The notes: generated by a model from the sequence alone, not told the origin. A DNA stretch of 64,000 bases from Erwinia aphidicola (GCF_024169515.1 NZ_JAMKCQ010000001.1:1240001-1304000); one strand, 5' to 3'; positions 36,320-49,194 are shown, numbered from the stretch's first letter. A program made the numbers and translations.

Positions 36320-37341
36320 GGCTGCACCCCACGCACGGCGGACTGGGTGCGCACAGGCGCCGCTGCCGGCGCGGCAGTTTGCGTGGCCGCCGCAGGGGCT
36401 GGCGGTGCCGGTGGCCCGACGACTTCACTCGCCTGCGGTAACACCTGCGGCATCATCTGCATCAGGCGCTCGTTGGCCACGCGGTGCACTTCATCCGGCG
36501 CCATTGGCATCGTGCCATTGCGATCGGCGCCCCACAGCAGCAGCAGATAACGCAGGCGCTGCAGGCCAGCGGTTGGACGTGCCTGGATCACGGTATAAGC
36601 GCGCTGGGTATCAACTTTCACTGATGACACTACGCCAACCGGATAGCCTTCAGGGAAGCGTCCACCCAGCCCGGAGGTCACCAGCACATCACCGACGCGG
36701 ATATCGGTGTTACCCGGCAGATGCTCCAGCTGAAGATCTTCGGTGCAGCCGTTACCGGCAGCAATCACCCGGATGTCATTGCGCAGCACCTGAATGGGCA
36801 GCGCGTGTGAAGCATCGCAGATCAGCAGCACGCGGCTGGTGATTTTACCCACCGCCACCACCTGGCCGACCACGCCTTTATCGCTGATCACCGGCTGACC
36901 TTCATACACGCCGTTGACGCTGCCTTTGTCGATCACCACCTGATCGGTGTAAGGATCGGTACCGGTAGAGATCACCTGCGTCACCATTTTCTGCTCATCC
37001 TGACGCAGTGGTGAACCCAGCAGTTCGCGTAAGCGGGCGTTTTCCTGCTTAAACTGCCCCAGCATCAGCAATTCGCTGTTTTTCAGGATCAGTTCACGCT
37101 GTAAGGCTTTATTTTCCAGCTCGAGCTGCTGGCGGGAGGCCAATGTTTCAGAAACATTGTCCAGAATTTGACGCGGCCCGTTGGCCAGGAAGTAGAATGG
37201 ACTGACGGCAGTGTCCATATAGGTGCGGATCTGGGAGAAAGCTCCCATACGACTGTCGGCAACAATTACGCCTATTGCCACTATAACCGCTAAAAATAAG
37301 CGTAACTGCAGGGAAGGCCCCCTGCTGAACATCGGCTTCAT
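36316..37341 (-). CDS. mreC: Rod shape-determining protein MreC
   Basis: 341 residues (367 in E. coli). One N-terminal transmembrane helix (about 12-28), a coiled-coil segment (about 65-105), then the two beta-barrel domains of periplasmic MreC and a proline/alanine-rich C-terminal tail ([20 protein letters not shown]), shorter than in E. coli. Scaffolds PBP2 activity. Follows mreB after an attenuator. Confidence 0.96.
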   Translation of the reverse strand: MKPMFSRGPSLQLRLFLAVIVAIGVIVADSRMGAFSQIRTYMDTAVSPFYFLANGPRQILDNVSETLASRQQLELENKALQRELILKNSELLMLGQFKQENARLRELLGSPLRQDEQKMVTQVISTGTDPYTDQVVIDKGSVNGVYEGQPVISDKGVVGQVVAVGKITSRVLLICDASHALPIQVLRNDIRVIAAGNGCTEDLQLEHLPGNTDIRVGDVLVTSGLGGRFPEGYPVGVVSSVKVDTQRAYTVIQARPTAGLQRLRYLLLLWGADRNGTMPMAPDEVHRVANERLMQMMPQVLPQASEVVGPPAPPAPAAATQTAAPAAAPVRTQSAVRGVQP

Positions 37342-37369
37342 AAACTCGGCGTTTTCCTCGACAACATGA

Positions 37370-37402
37370 AAAAGGAGTGCGGGCAGCGCCCCGGCACTCC
37401 TT
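37370..37402 (-). terminator. Attenuator between mreB and mreC
   Basis: AAGGAGTGC (37372-37380) pairs with GCACTCCTT (37394-37402); on the minus strand TTTTT follows. It would make mreB transcripts mostly separate from mreCD. Confidence 0.8.
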
Positions 37403-37410
37403 CAGGCAGA

Positions 37411-38768
<1,358 letters not shown>

Positions 38769-40718
38769 CTAAACTCGATATCTTTGCGAATATTTTTTCA
38801 CGCTACTGTTAACCGGTTGTGAGGTAGCGAAAAAGTCCCCCTGACCACCAGTAACGCCCAGCTCAACCAGGGTTTGCCACTCTTCCTTAAAACGCACTCC
38901 CGCGGCAAAAACCTCAGTTGAAGTCTGCTTACAGCTCTCCAGCAGGCTTTGTACAAACAGCTGATTTTCGGTACGCCGATCGATATTGCGTACCAGGCCC
39001 GGATGCAGCTTGATCAACCGCACCTGAAACTGCTTGATATAGGCGGTACTGACCACCGTTAACCCTGCCTGATTCACCGCTACGCTACAGCCAAAACCGT
39101 AGAGTAAGCGGAACACCGGTTCTAAGCGGCTGATGTGTTGACACACATCCGCTTCTGCAAGTTCAAATAAAATACGTTTTCTTTGCGATTTAGTGCATTG
39201 CAGCAGCATATCGCGCAGCCAGTGCAGGAATGAGCGCTGTAATAATGAGTCGAGGGTCAACGGGATAGCAAGCGTTTCCTCCGGCCAGAGTTCGATCAGC
39301 GTCACGATACGCATCACCATCAGCCTGTCGTAGCGTTCCGCCAGCCCCAGCTGCTGCACCATCGGCAGATACTCCGCAGAGAGCAGCTCTTTCTCGCCGT
39401 CGAAGATGCGCGGCATCATCTCCCGGTGATCCACTTCACCGCGCGCATTGACCGCCGGTTTCTGGTAGAGCCGCGGTCCGCCACGGTTGACGGTATTTTC
39501 CAGTAAAGTGCGCCATTTCACGCTACCGCGCGCCAGATCCTGCTGCCCGCCTTCACCGACTGACCAGTTATTGCCGCCCAGCAAGGTCGCCTGCCGCGTC
39601 GCCAGCTCTGCATTTTCCATCACCTGCTGCGTGCTCTGCCCACTGCGCCAGCCGCTGATGCCGATATGGATCATATCGTCGCGATCGACCATACGCGTCG
39701 GCGGCAGTGTATCCACAGCGTTAATCAGCTGCGAGGCGATGCCGTCCGCATCTTTAACGCTGCGATGCGGCAGCAGAACGGCAAAATCGCTGCGGAAGTA
39801 GCGCGCCAGCAGTGCGCCGGGATAGCGCAGTACAAAGGTAGAAAGGATGTTGACGAGGGCAAACAGATAATCCTGCACCGCCGCATGGCCCCAGCGTTCG
39901 CTCAGGCTGTCGAAATCCGGCAGGCGGATCATCATCACCATGCCGTGCGTCCCGACCGCTTCGGGGTCTTCCAGTAGCGTGGTCAGCTGATTATCGAAAA
40001 ACAGACGATTGTTCAGCCCGGTGCGGGCATCCTGGGCGGCAAACGCGCGGATTAACGTATCGATGCGATTATGCTGCTCGCCCGCCTCTTTCAGATCGCT
40101 CAGCAGCAGATCGATAGCGCTACTGGCCTTGGGCGGCCACTCATGGACCGAACCGGATCGCACTGTTGAACGCTCGCCCCTGATGATCGCTTCGGCACGC
40201 GCCTCCAGCCGCTCCATTCCCCGCAGCTGACGGTACATCCAGCGGTGAGCCTGTAACAGCAGCAGGGTCATGATCACCACCACCGCGACAATCGCCGACA
40301 GCGTTGAGGCGCCAATAAATGAGGTAAACCAAGTGCGGCTGAGATCGACCCACTGCACGCGCAGCGTCATATCCGCATGGCGCGGCAGCGGTAGCAGGAT
40401 CTGGCGGTAGCGGTTGGGTTCGTCGTCCAGCAGCGACTGCTGATGGCGGGCAAGCTGCAGAAGGGGCGTTTGATGGCGCAGCAGCTCAATTCGCTCAATT
40501 TGCAGCGGATTCATTAGCTGACGCAGCCAGGGCTCAACCTGCTGTGGCGACTGAGTGAGGAGTGCGCTATCCACATCATCGGCCATCCGCTGGAGCCGAT
40601 GTTCTGCCCGCTGGTTACTGAGATAAAAAAAGCTCAGCACGCAGCCCACCAGCATCAGTAATGTCGCCAGTGAACAAAGCAGCGTGACTATCGCAGAGAG
40701 TTTGGTGGTTAATCGCAT
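38769..40718 (-). CDS. csrD: CsrD, RNase E specificity factor for CsrB/CsrC decay
   Basis: 649 residues if it starts MRLTTKLSA as in E. coli; an ATG four codons earlier (40730) is also possible. Two N-terminal transmembrane segments (about 10-33 and 135-158) around a small periplasmic domain, a HAMP-like linker, then a degenerate GGDEF domain (YFRSDFAVLLPHRS at the signature position) and a degenerate EAL domain (HREMMPRIFDGEKELLSAEY). Both have lost the residues for c-di-GMP synthesis and breakdown, as known for CsrD, which instead targets CsrB/CsrC to RNase E. C-terminus SSVKKYSQRYRV. Confidence 0.94.
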   Translation of the reverse strand: MRLTTKLSAIVTLLCSLATLLMLVGCVLSFFYLSNQRAEHRLQRMADDVDSALLTQSPQQVEPWLRQLMNPLQIERIELLRHQTPLLQLARHQQSLLDDEPNRYRQILLPLPRHADMTLRVQWVDLSRTWFTSFIGASTLSAIVAVVVIMTLLLLQAHRWMYRQLRGMERLEARAEAIIRGERSTVRSGSVHEWPPKASSAIDLLLSDLKEAGEQHNRIDTLIRAFAAQDARTGLNNRLFFDNQLTTLLEDPEAVGTHGMVMMIRLPDFDSLSERWGHAAVQDYLFALVNILSTFVLRYPGALLARYFRSDFAVLLPHRSVKDADGIASQLINAVDTLPPTRMVDRDDMIHIGISGWRSGQSTQQVMENAELATRQATLLGGNNWSVGEGGQQDLARGSVKWRTLLENTVNRGGPRLYQKPAVNARGEVDHREMMPRIFDGEKELLSAEYLPMVQQLGLAERYDRLMVMRIVTLIELWPEETLAIPLTLDSLLQRSFLHWLRDMLLQCTKSQRKRILFELAEADVCQHISRLEPVFRLLYGFGCSVAVNQAGLTVVSTAYIKQFQVRLIKLHPGLVRNIDRRTENQLFVQSLLESCKQTSTEVFAAGVRFKEEWQTLVELGVTGGQGDFFATSQPVNSSVKKYSQRYRV

Positions 40719-40941
40719 CCTTGTGCCCATGTAACAGCGGTGATCGAGTCGTCATTAACACTGAACCGCAGCCTGATTGTTAACGACCGGAGAATTTCGG
40801 CTACCTGGCGGCAGCGGCGGGCAAAAATAACACAATCATCGCGCCGATTGCTTGCCCGGCGTCAGATAAAAACGCATTTTCGCGAGTATAGTCTCAGCAG
40901 GCTGCTATTTTCGTTACAGACATCATTTTCAGGAGATTCTT

Positions 40942-41919
40942 ATGCAGGCACTGGTTCTCGAACAGTCTGAAGGCCACACCGTCGCGACGGTTAAGCAGAT
41001 CGACGCGGATACGCTGCCGCCGGGCGATGTGACGGTGGACATTGACTGGTCAGGCATTAACTATAAAGACGCGCTGGCCATAACCGGTAAGGGCAAGATT
41101 ATCCGCCAGTTCCCAATGGTGCCCGGCATTGACTTCGCCGGACGGGTGCATACCAGCAGCGACCCGCGTTTTCACAGCGGGCAGCCGGTACTGCTGACCG
41201 GTTGGGGGGTGGGTGAGAATCACTGGGGCGGGCTGGCCGAGCAGGCGCGGGTTAAGGCGGACTGGCTGGTGCCAATGCCGCAGGGCATGGACGGGCGCAA
41301 AGCGATGATTATCGGCACCGCAGGATTCACCGCGATGCTGTGCGTGATGGCGCTGGAAGAGGGAGGCGTCACCCCTGACAGTGGCGAGGTACTGGTTACC
41401 GGAGCCAGCGGCGGCGTGGGCAGTACCGCCGTGGCGCTGCTGCACGCGCTGGGTTATCGGGTGGCGGCGGTCAGCGGACGTGAATCAACGCACGACTATC
41501 TGCGTCAGCTCGGCGCCGATGAAATCCTGCCGCGCAGCGACTTCAGCGCGCAGTCGCGCCCGCTGGAGAAACAGCGCTGGGCCGGGGCCGTCGACACCGT
41601 AGGCGATCGCGTGCTGGCCAACGTGCTGGCGCAGACGCACTACAACGGCGTGGTCGCGGCCTGCGGCCTGGCGGGCGGCTTTGCGCTGCCCACTAGCGTG
41701 ATGCCGTTTATTCTGCGCAACGTGCGCTTGCAGGGTATCGACTCAGTCATGACGCCCGCGCCGCGCCGCATCGAAGCGTGGAAACGCCTGCTGAAAGTGC
41801 TGCCCGCCGCGTTTTATCAGCAGGCCACGACGGAGGTTTCCCTTGCCGACGCCGCCACTGCTGCAGAAAAGCTGCTGAATAATCAGAGCACCGGCCGCAC
41901 GCTGGTGCGCATCCGCTAA
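40942..41919 (+). CDS. acuI: Acrylyl-CoA reductase AcuI (YhdH), NADPH-dependent
   Basis: 325 residues. MDR-family zinc-free quinone-oxidoreductase type with NADPH motif [16 protein letters not shown] and a C-terminal [13 protein letters not shown]. The E. coli orthologue reduces toxic acryloyl-CoA to propionyl-CoA. Strong AGGAG site before the ATG. Divergent from csrD. Confidence 0.95.
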   Translation: MQALVLEQSEGHTVATVKQIDADTLPPGDVTVDIDWSGINYKDALAITGKGKIIRQFPMVPGIDFAGRVHTSSDPRFHSGQPVLLTGWGVGENHWGGLAEQARVKADWLVPMPQGMDGRKAMIIGTAGFTAMLCVMALEEGGVTPDSGEVLVTGASGGVGSTAVALLHALGYRVAAVSGRESTHDYLRQLGADEILPRSDFSAQSRPLEKQRWAGAVDTVGDRVLANVLAQTHYNGVVAACGLAGGFALPTSVMPFILRNVRLQGIDSVMTPAPRRIEAWKRLLKVLPAAFYQQATTEVSLADAATAAEKLLNNQSTGRTLVRIR

Positions 41920-42053
41920 CTGACCGCCCCTTCCCCTGCCGCCCGGCGGGGGATCTCTTCCAGGAAATTTCACATTTTTTGCCGATTACTCGCGCAAACT
42001 CCGGCCCTGAGCCATGCTCAACGTTATTCCCCTACAAAGAGCAAGGGTCGCCG

Positions 42054-43058
42054 ATGAAACCCGTGAATAAACTGACTGAAAATGACGTCACGCCAGAAAG
42101 CGTGTTCAACAGCCGTCGCCGCACGCTGCTGAAAACCCTGGGCCTGAGCGCGGCGGCCCTGTCGCTGCCGAACGCCGCACGCGCGGATGTGCTGTCGTGG
42201 TTTAAAGGCCACGATCGCCCACCTGCACCCGCCGGTAAGCCACTTGATTTCAGTAAGCCACAGCAGTATCAGGCCGACCTTGCCCTGACGCCGGAAGATA
42301 AAGTTACCGGCTACAACAACTATTATGAATTTGGGCTGGATAAGGCCGATCCGGCAGCCAATGCCGGGACGCTGAAGACCACCGACTGGAAAATTGAGAT
42401 CGGCGGCGAGGTCGGTAAACCGCTGACGCTGGATATGGATGACATCTTTAAACGCTTCCCGCAGGAACAGCGCATCTATCGCATGCGCTGCGTTGAAGCC
42501 TGGTCGATGGTAGTGCCGTGGATTGGCTTTGAGCTGGGCAAACTGCTGAAGGCCGCTGAGCCCACCAGCAATGCGCGCTATGTGGCCTTCCAGACCATTT
42601 ATGCGCCGGATGAGATGCCCGGCCAGAAGGACCGCTTTATCGGCGGCGGCATGGATTATCCCTATGTTGAGGGGCTGCGCCTTGATGAAGCGATGCATCC
42701 ACTCACCCTGCTCACCACCGGCGTATACGGCAAAGCCCTGCCGCCGCAGAACGGCGCCCCTATTCGCCTGACGGTGCCGTGGAAATACGGTTTCAAAGGG
42801 ATCAAGTCGATCGTCAAAATCACTTTGGTGAAGGATATGCCGCCGACCACCTGGAACCAGACCGCCCCGAACGAATATGGCTTCTTTGCCAACGTGAACC
42901 CACACGTCGACCATCCGCGCTGGTCGCAGGCCAGCGAACGCTTTATCGGGTCCGGCGGTATTCTCGATGTGAAACGCCAGCCAACGCTGCTGTATAACGG
43001 CTATGCTGACCAGGTCGCTTCGCTGTATCGCGGGCTGAATCTGCGGGAAAACTTCTAA
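42054..43058 (+). CDS. msrP: Periplasmic methionine sulfoxide reductase catalytic subunit MsrP
   Basis: 334 residues from the ATG at 42054; 25 upstream codons are open but not family-like. A twin-arginine signal ([20 protein letters not shown]) carries a folded molybdopterin enzyme to the periplasm. The molybdenum-ligand cysteine is in [11 protein letters not shown]. Repairs oxidised methionine in periplasmic proteins with electrons from MsrQ. In E. coli msrPQ (yedYZ) lies elsewhere on the chromosome. msrQ starts on the base after the stop. Confidence 0.97.
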   Translation: MKPVNKLTENDVTPESVFNSRRRTLLKTLGLSAAALSLPNAARADVLSWFKGHDRPPAPAGKPLDFSKPQQYQADLALTPEDKVTGYNNYYEFGLDKADPAANAGTLKTTDWKIEIGGEVGKPLTLDMDDIFKRFPQEQRIYRMRCVEAWSMVVPWIGFELGKLLKAAEPTSNARYVAFQTIYAPDEMPGQKDRFIGGGMDYPYVEGLRLDEAMHPLTLLTTGVYGKALPPQNGAPIRLTVPWKYGFKGIKSIVKITLVKDMPPTTWNQTAPNEYGFFANVNPHVDHPRWSQASERFIGSGGILDVKRQPTLLYNGYADQVASLYRGLNLRENF

Positions 43059-43661
43059 ATGGTGCGCCTGTCGGTTAAACAGATCACCGGACTGAAGGTT
43101 GTGCTGCATCTCGCCGGATTTCTGCCCCTGCTGTGGCTGCTGTTATCCATCGATCAGGGTTGGTTTAGCGCCGATCCAGCGAAAGATATCCAGCATTTTA
43201 CCGGCAGGATGGCGTTGAAATTTCTGTTGGGGTCGCTGCTGATCGCTCCGCTGGCGCGCTATGGTAAGCAACCGCTGCTGATCCGCGTGCGCCGTCTGCT
43301 CGGGCTGTGGTGTTTTGCCTGGGCGACCCTGCACCTGGTGAGCTACTCCCTGCTGGAGCTGGGTATCAGCAATCTTGGCCTGCTCGGCTCGGAGCTGGTT
43401 TCGCGCCCTTATCTGACGCTCGGCATTATCAGCTGGCTTATTTTGCTGGCGCTGGCACTCACCTCTTTCCAGAAAGCGCAGCGCAAGTTGGGTAAACGCT
43501 GGCAGCTGCTGCACAATGGCGTCTATCTGGTCGCGATCCTTGCGCCCATTCACTACCTGTGGTCAGTTAAGGTTTACTCGCCGCAGCCGTGGATTTATGC
43601 GCTAATTGCGGCGATCCTGCTGGCCTGGCGCTATAAGAAGATTCGCAATTGGTTCCGATAA
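43059..43661 (+). CDS. msrQ: Heme-binding membrane subunit MsrQ
   Basis: 200 residues, about six transmembrane helices, ferric-reductase-like family. Heme-ligand histidines lie in [34 protein letters not shown] and [11 protein letters not shown]. Passes electrons from the respiratory chain or flavin reductases to MsrP. Its ATG directly follows the msrP TAA, so translation is coupled. Confidence 0.96.
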   Translation: MVRLSVKQITGLKVVLHLAGFLPLLWLLLSIDQGWFSADPAKDIQHFTGRMALKFLLGSLLIAPLARYGKQPLLIRVRRLLGLWCFAWATLHLVSYSLLELGISNLGLLGSELVSRPYLTLGIISWLILLALALTSFQKAQRKLGKRWQLLHNGVYLVAILAPIHYLWSVKVYSPQPWIYALIAAILLAWRYKKIRNWFR

Positions 43662-43785
43662 GCGAACCGCGAATATTGTGTCCCACCCCACAGTTGCTAC
43701 ACTCAACTGCGCCTTTTTTCAGCGGCGCGGTTGATCATCTTCGCTGATACGACCAGTATTTAGCTGCTAATTGCGTTGATATCGT

Positions 43786-43791
43786 TATAAT
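43786..43791 (+). promoter_or_regulatory. Putative -10 box of the aroQ-accBC operon
   Basis: Perfect TATAAT about 110 bp before aroQ. The matching -35 is weak. Confidence 0.5.
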
Positions 43792-43901
43792 GCCCGACTT
43801 CGAAGGGTGACCAGGGCCAAATTTCATCTGAAAAGGTGACAAATCGGCTTTGGCGATGTATTTTGTGCGATGCCTCAGTTATCGCAGGAGATAGCAGCAA
43901 G

Positions 43902-44354
43902 ATGACCGATAAGTTTCATGTACTGCTCTTAAACGGCCCCAACCTGAATTTGCTGGGGAGCCGTGAGCCTGAGAAGTATGGTCACACCACGCTGGCCGAT
44001 ATTGTCAGCGATCTGACCGCACAGGCAGGCAAACTCAACGTGACTCTGAGCCATCTCCAGTCCAATGCGGAACATGCGTTAATTGATCGCATTCATGAAG
44101 CGAAAGGCAATGTCGATTATATCGTCATTAACCCGGCGGCATTCACTCATACCAGCGTAGCACTGCGTGATGCGCTGCTGGCGGTGAGTATTCCGTTTAT
44201 CGAAGTTCATCTGTCCAATGTGCATGCTCGTGAGCCCTTTCGCCATCATTCGTATCTTTCTGATATTTCTGCCGGCGTGATCTGTGGACTTGGCGTCGAC
44301 GGTTATTCCTGGGCTTTACAGACGGCAGTTAAACGCCTGTCACCATCTAATTAA
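43902..44354 (+). CDS. aroQ: Type II 3-dehydroquinate dehydratase AroQ
   Basis: 150 residues from [14 protein letters not shown], with a GGAG upstream. Family motifs: [17 protein letters not shown] (flexible lid with the essential tyrosine), [30 protein letters not shown] and [17 protein letters not shown], with catalytic histidine in EVHLSN. Catalyses step 3 of the shikimate pathway. E. coli uses the unrelated type I enzyme AroD; other Enterobacterales carry aroQ at exactly this place before accB. aroE of the same pathway is at the right edge of the window. Confidence 0.97.
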   Translation: MTDKFHVLLLNGPNLNLLGSREPEKYGHTTLADIVSDLTAQAGKLNVTLSHLQSNAEHALIDRIHEAKGNVDYIVINPAAFTHTSVALRDALLAVSIPFIEVHLSNVHAREPFRHHSYLSDISAGVICGLGVDGYSWALQTAVKRLSPSN

Positions 44355-44375
44355 ACAGAGTACGGAACCACACTC

Positions 44376-44852
44376 ATGGATATTCGTAAGATTAAAAAAC
44401 TGATCGAACTGGTTGAAGAATCAGGCATCGCTGAACTGGAAATCTCTGAAGGCGAAGAGTCAGTTCGCATCAGCCGCTCACCAGCTAACGTCGGTTACCC
44501 GATGATGCAGCAGGCGTATGCTGCGCCGATGATGCAGCAGCAGCAGCCAGCTCTGGCTACCGCCGTTGCTCCAGCGACCGCTCCAGCAATGGAAGCGCCA
44601 GCTGCTGCCGAGATCAGTGGCCATATCGTGCGTTCCCCAATGGTCGGTACTTTCTACCGCACCCCAAGCCCTGACGCGAAAGCGTTTGTGGAAATCGGTC
44701 AGAAAGTTAACGCCGGTGACACCCTGTGCATCGTTGAAGCGATGAAAATGATGAACCAGATCGAAGCCGATAAATCCGGCGTTGTGAAAGCGATTCTGGT
44801 CGAAAGCGGTCAGCCTGTTGAGTTTGACGAGCCGCTGGTAGTCATCGAATAA
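44376..44852 (+). CDS. accB: Biotin carboxyl carrier protein of acetyl-CoA carboxylase
   Basis: 158 residues. N-terminal dimerisation region, an alanine/proline/glutamine-rich linker (about 40-78), and a biotinyl domain with the attachment lysine K124 in EAMKMMNQ. Carries the carboxyl group from AccC to the AccAD transferase in the first step of fatty acid synthesis. Next gene accC begins 11 bp later. Confidence 0.98.
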   Translation: MDIRKIKKLIELVEESGIAELEISEGEESVRISRSPANVGYPMMQQAYAAPMMQQQQPALATAVAPATAPAMEAPAAAEISGHIVRSPMVGTFYRTPSPDAKAFVEIGQKVNAGDTLCIVEAMKMMNQIEADKSGVVKAILVESGQPVEFDEPLVVIE

Positions 44853-44863
44853 CGAGGCGAACC

Positions 44864-46213
44864 ATGCTGGATAAAATTGTAATTGCTAACCGCGGTGAAA
44901 TCGCGCTGCGTATTCTGCGTGCCTGTAAAGAGCTGGGCATCAAGACCGTTGCTGTCCACTCCACGGCCGATCGCGACCTGAAGCACGTGCTGCTGGCGGA
45001 TGAAACCGTCTGTATCGGCCCGGCTCCATCGGTTAAAAGCTATCTGAACATCCCGGCGCTGATCTCCGCGGCGGAAATCACCGGCGCCGTGGCTATCCAC
45101 CCTGGCTACGGCTTCCTGTCTGAGAATGCCGACTTTGCTGAGCAGGTTGAGCGCTCTGGCTTTATCTTCATCGGCCCGAAAGCTGACACGATCCGCCTGA
45201 TGGGCGACAAAGTGTCGGCGATCACCGCGATGAAAAAATCCGGTGTACCGACCGTACCTGGATCTGACGGTCCGCTGACCGAAGATATGGAAAAAAACCG
45301 TGCCTTCGCCAAACGTATCGGCTACCCGGTAATCATCAAAGCCTCCGGCGGCGGCGGCGGTCGTGGTATGCGCGTCGTGCGCAGCGACAAAGATCTGGAA
45401 CAATCCATCAACATGACGAAAGCGGAAGCCAAAGCGGCTTTCAACAACGACATGGTGTACATGGAGAAGTACCTGGAAAACCCTCGCCACGTCGAAATTC
45501 AGGTATTGGCAGATGGTCAGGGCAACGCGATCTATCTGGCAGAACGTGACTGCTCCATGCAGCGCCGTCACCAGAAAGTCGTGGAAGAGGCGCCAGCACC
45601 AGGCATCACCGAAGAGATGCGTCGCTACATCGGCGAGCGCTGCTCGAAAGCCTGCGTAGAGATCGGCTATCGCGGTGCAGGTACCTTCGAGTTCCTGTAC
45701 GAAAACGGCGAGTTCTACTTCATTGAGATGAACACCCGTATTCAGGTTGAGCACCCGGTTACCGAGATGATCACCGGCGTTGACCTGATCAAAGAGCAGC
45801 TGCGCATTGCTGCCGGTCAGCCGCTGTCGATCAAACAGGAAGAGGTGATCATCCGTGGTCATGCGGTGGAATGCCGTATTAACGCTGAAGATCCTAACAC
45901 CTTCCTGCCAAGCCCTGGCAAGATCACCCGCTTCCATGCACCGGGTGGCTTTGGCGTGCGCTGGGAATCTCATATCTACGCCGGCTATACCGTGCCGCCG
46001 TACTATGATTCCATGATCGGCAAACTGATCACTTTCGGTGAGAACCGCGATGTGGCGATTTCACGCATGAAAAATGCGCTGGCTGAGCTGATCATCGATG
46101 GGATCAAAACCAATATCGAACTGCAGATGAAAATCATGTCAGACGAGAACTTCCAGCACGGTGGGACCAATATCCACTATCTGGAGAAGAAACTCGGCCT
46201 GCAGGAGAAGTAA
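44864..46213 (+). CDS. accC: Biotin carboxylase AccC
   Basis: 449 residues, as in E. coli. ATP-grasp enzyme with the glycine-rich loop [40 protein letters not shown] and catalytic residues in these segments. Carboxylates the biotin of AccB with bicarbonate and ATP. Followed by an unusual palindrome and a terminator-like hairpin before yhdT. Confidence 0.99.
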   Translation: MLDKIVIANRGEIALRILRACKELGIKTVAVHSTADRDLKHVLLADETVCIGPAPSVKSYLNIPALISAAEITGAVAIHPGYGFLSENADFAEQVERSGFIFIGPKADTIRLMGDKVSAITAMKKSGVPTVPGSDGPLTEDMEKNRAFAKRIGYPVIIKASGGGGGRGMRVVRSDKDLEQSINMTKAEAKAAFNNDMVYMEKYLENPRHVEIQVLADGQGNAIYLAERDCSMQRRHQKVVEEAPAPGITEEMRRYIGERCSKACVEIGYRGAGTFEFLYENGEFYFIEMNTRIQVEHPVTEMITGVDLIKEQLRIAAGQPLSIKQEEVIIRGHAVECRINAEDPNTFLPSPGKITRFHAPGGFGVRWESHIYAGYTVPPYYDSMIGKLITFGENRDVAISRMKNALAELIIDGIKTNIELQMKIMSDENFQHGGTNIHYLEKKLGLQEK

Positions 46214-46275
46214 TCAAGCGCGGGTCTGGCATGCCTGCCCCTGCCCGTGGGGGGCGGTTATCGCGCCACTGCGCT

Positions 46276-46311
46276 ATTGTTGCGGGCCGGGCATGCCCGG
46301 CCCGCAACAAT
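46276..46311. repeat. Perfect 36-bp palindrome after accC
   Basis: ATTGTTGCGGGCCGGGCA is followed directly by its exact reverse complement. In RNA this folds into a GC-rich hairpin with a tiny loop. 62 bp after the accC stop. Confidence 0.9.
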
Positions 46312-46330
46312 GTCAGCGATCGATATGCAG

Positions 46331-46360
46331 AGGGGCCGATTATTCGGCCCCTTCTTATTT
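46331..46360 (+). terminator. Terminator/attenuator between accC and yhdT
   Basis: AGGGGCCGA-TTAT-TCGGCCCCT (46331-46352), then TCTTATTT. The imperfect T run suggests partial read-through into yhdT-panF-prmA. Confidence 0.75.
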
Positions 46361-46373
46361 GGGAAAGAAACGC

Positions 46374-46619
46374 ATGGAAAAACGTTTTGTACAGGCCCAC
46401 CGTGAAGCTCGCTGGTCTTTCTGGCTGGCGGTGGCTTATCTCGCCTGCTGGGCGCTGTCAGCCTGGCTGCCGGGCGACGCGCAGGGGGTAACCGGCCTGC
46501 CGCACTGGTTCGAAATGGCCTGCCTGCTAATACCCGGCCTGTTTATCTTTCTCTGCTGGCTGATGGTGCGCGTCGTCTTCCGCGACATTCCTCTGGAGGA
46601 CGATAAACATGAAGTTTGA
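46374..46619 (+). CDS. yhdT: YhdT, small inner membrane protein
   Basis: 81 residues from MEKRFVQAHREARWS; 71 upstream open codons overlap accC and are not family-like. Two hydrophobic segments (about 15-33 and 48-68), DUF997 family. Always found directly before panF and here overlapping it by 11 bp, so it is probably a partner or regulator of the transporter. Function not known. Confidence 0.92.
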   Translation: MEKRFVQAHREARWSFWLAVAYLACWALSAWLPGDAQGVTGLPHWFEMACLLIPGLFIFLCWLMVRVVFRDIPLEDDKHEV

Positions 46620-48063
46620 AATTATTCTGCCGCTGATTGGCTATCTGCTGCTGGTCGCCGGTTTATCTGTCTTTGCCATGCGCCAGCGCCGCGCCGGCAG
46701 CTTCCTGAGCGAGTATTTCCTCGGCAGCCGCTCGATGGGCGGCTTTGTGCTGGCCATGACGCTGACAACCACCTATATCAGCGCCAGTTCATTTATCGGC
46801 GGTCCGGGAGCAGCCTATAAATATGGGCTCGGCTGGGTGCTGCTGTCGATGGTGCAGGTGCCTGCCGTCTGGCTGTCGCTTGGCGTGCTGGGCAAGAAGT
46901 TTGCCATTCTGGCGCGCCGCTACAATGCAGTCACCCTCAACGATATGCTGTACGCGCGCTATCGCAGCCCGCTGCTGGTGTGGCTGGCAAGCCTGAGCCT
47001 GCTGGTCGCCTTTATCGGCGCGATGACCGTGCAGTTCATCGGCGGAGCGCGCCTGCTGGAAACCGCCGCCGGGATCCCCTACGACAAAGGTCTGCTGATT
47101 TTTGGCAGCACCATTGCGCTGTATACCGCCCTTGGCGGCTTCCGCGCCAGCGTGCTGAATGATGCGATGCAGGGCGTGGTGATGCTGATTGGCACCTTCC
47201 TGTTACTGTTTGCCGTGATCCATGCCGCAGGCGGAATGCACAGCGCCGTCAGCACGCTGCAGAAAATTGATCCGCAGCTGGTCTCTTCATCCGGCGTCGG
47301 GGGCATTTTGACGCCCACCTTCCTTGCCTCGTTTTCGGTGCTGGTCTGCTTTGGGGTGATTGGCCTGCCGCATACGGCGGTGCGCTGCATCTCCTATAAA
47401 GACAGTAAGGCGATGCATCTGGCGATCCTGCTCGGCACCGTGGTGGTCGCCGTGCTGATGCTGGGTATGCACCTGGCGGGCGCGCTGGGACGCGCGGTAC
47501 TGCCTGACCTGGCGATCCCCGATCAGGTGATCCCGACGCTGATGATCCAGGTGTTGCCGCCGCTGGCTGCCGGCATTTTCCTGGCGGCACCGATGGCGGC
47601 GATCATGTCCACCATTAATGCCCAGCTGCTACAATCATCGGCGACGATCGTCAAAGATCTGTTTTTGCGCGTGCGCCCGCAGCACCTGGATAACGAACCG
47701 CTGCTGAAACGTCTCTCTTCCGCGATAACCCTGGTGCTGGGCATGCTGCTGCTGCTGGCGGCCTGGAACCCGCCGGATATGATCATCTGGCTTAATCTGC
47801 TGGCCTTTGGCGGTCTGGAAGCGGTGTTCCTCTGGCCGCTGGTACTGGGCCTTTATTGGGAGCGCGCTAACGCTGCTGGCGCACTGAGCAGTATGATCGC
47901 CGGTGCCGGTTGCTATACCCTGCTCGCCAGCCTGAATCTGCAACCGTGGGGCTTCCACCCTATCGTGCCAGCGCTGCTGCTTAGCCTGCTGGCGTTTGTC
48001 ATTGGCAACCGCTTTGGCCGTGTTGACGCCGAAGCGGACACTGCCGCCCTATTGTCTGAATAA
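46609..48063 (+). CDS. panF: Sodium/pantothenate symporter PanF
   Basis: 484 residues, sodium:solute symporter family with about 12-13 membrane segments. Family stretches [37 protein letters not shown] and [20 protein letters not shown] are visible. Imports pantothenate for coenzyme A synthesis, which fits its place behind the fatty acid genes accBC. Eleven base pairs before prmA. Confidence 0.97.
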   Translation: MKFEIILPLIGYLLLVAGLSVFAMRQRRAGSFLSEYFLGSRSMGGFVLAMTLTTTYISASSFIGGPGAAYKYGLGWVLLSMVQVPAVWLSLGVLGKKFAILARRYNAVTLNDMLYARYRSPLLVWLASLSLLVAFIGAMTVQFIGGARLLETAAGIPYDKGLLIFGSTIALYTALGGFRASVLNDAMQGVVMLIGTFLLLFAVIHAAGGMHSAVSTLQKIDPQLVSSSGVGGILTPTFLASFSVLVCFGVIGLPHTAVRCISYKDSKAMHLAILLGTVVVAVLMLGMHLAGALGRAVLPDLAIPDQVIPTLMIQVLPPLAAGIFLAAPMAAIMSTINAQLLQSSATIVKDLFLRVRPQHLDNEPLLKRLSSAITLVLGMLLLLAAWNPPDMIIWLNLLAFGGLEAVFLWPLVLGLYWERANAAGALSSMIAGAGCYTLLASLNLQPWGFHPIVPALLLSLLAFVIGNRFGRVDAEADTAALLSE

Positions 48064-48074
48064 AGAGAATCGCT

Positions 48075-48956
48075 ATGCCCTGGATACAAATGAAAATTAA
48101 CAGCACCGGCGCCCAGGCTGAAGAGCTGAGCGACGCGCTGATCGAGAACGGGGCCGTTTCGGTCACCTTCCAGGATACGCATGATAATCCGGTGTTTGAG
48201 CCGCTGCCGGGCGAAACGCGCCTGTGGGGCGATACCGATGTGATTGGCCTGTTTGATGCCGAAACGGAGATGGAAGATGTCATCGCCGGGCTGGAGCAGT
48301 GCCCGCTGTTAGGCGCAGGTTTTCCGCATAAAATTGAGCAGATCGAGGACAAAGACTGGGAGCGTGAGTGGATGGATAACTTCCACCCGATGCGTTTCGG
48401 CGAGCGCCTGTGGATCTGCCCGAGCTGGCGCGATGTGCCGGACCCGCAGGCGGTGAACGTGATGCTTGACCCGGGCCTGGCGTTTGGCACCGGCACCCAT
48501 CCCACTACCGCGCTGTGCCTTGCCTGGCTTGACGGCCTCGACCTGGCAGGCAAAACGGTGATCGACTTCGGCTGTGGCTCCGGCATTCTGGCGATTGCCG
48601 CGCTGAAGCTGGGGGCCGCCGCCGCTATCGGCATTGATATCGATCCACAGGCGATTCAGGCCAGCCGTGATAACGCCGAGCGTAACGGCGTATCAGAGCG
48701 TCTGTCGCTCTATCTGCCACACCAGCAGCCGGAGTACCTCAGTGCCGATGTGGTGGTGGCGAATATCCTTGCCGGCCCGCTGCGCGAACTGGCACCGCTG
48801 ATTAGCGTACTGCCGATCGGCGGCGGGCATCTGGGTCTTTCCGGCGTACTGGCCAGCCAGGCCGAGAGCGTGTGTGAAGCCTATGCCGATACCTTTGTTC
48901 TCGACCCGGTGGCCGAGAAAGAAGAGTGGTGTCGCATTACCGGGATCCGCCGATAA
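48075..48956 (+). CDS. prmA: Ribosomal protein L11 methyltransferase
   Basis: 293 residues, as in E. coli. N-terminal substrate-recognition domain and a C-terminal class I methyltransferase domain: motif [19 protein letters not shown], preceded by [12 protein letters not shown], and the NILAGPL motif. Trimethylates lysines and the N-terminus of L11. Followed by a hairpin CTGGCGCAG/CTGCGCCAG (48965-48992) that may end the operon. Confidence 0.98.
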   Translation: MPWIQMKINSTGAQAEELSDALIENGAVSVTFQDTHDNPVFEPLPGETRLWGDTDVIGLFDAETEMEDVIAGLEQCPLLGAGFPHKIEQIEDKDWEREWMDNFHPMRFGERLWICPSWRDVPDPQAVNVMLDPGLAFGTGTHPTTALCLAWLDGLDLAGKTVIDFGCGSGILAIAALKLGAAAAIGIDIDPQAIQASRDNAERNGVSERLSLYLPHQQPEYLSADVVVANILAGPLRELAPLISVLPIGGGHLGLSGVLASQAESVCEAYADTFVLDPVAEKEEWCRITGIRR

Positions 48957-48964
48957 AACAACCA

Positions 48965-48998
48965 CCTGGCGCAGATCGGATGAGCTGCGCCAGCGCTT
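48965..48998 (+). terminator. Possible terminator after prmA
   Basis: 9-bp perfect stem CTGGCGCAG/CTGCGCCAG with a 10-nt loop; only a short CGCTTTACA tail follows. The rest of the gap to dusB is AT-rich promoter DNA. Confidence 0.5.
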
Positions 48999-49194
48999 TA
49001 CATCCGTCAGATGTCCCGAATAACAGGCAAACTGACGTGAATTATGTTGTTATCCAGGTCACAAAAAAAGAAAAATCTTTGTACACAATTTCGTCAATTT
49101 TTTTTAATCCCTTGTTTTATAAATGATTTAAAAAAATAAGCCCGCCAGGTAAGGCTTACCAGCCCCTGGCAACAGCGAATTGTTCAAAGTTTGG

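Noticed and set aside
44810..45973. 387-codon minus-strand frame opposite accC
   Set aside because: Shadow of the highly conserved accC gene.
46206..46360. A CRISPR-like repeat cluster after accC
   Set aside because: The structures are single palindromes of different sequence, with no repeated unit and spacers.
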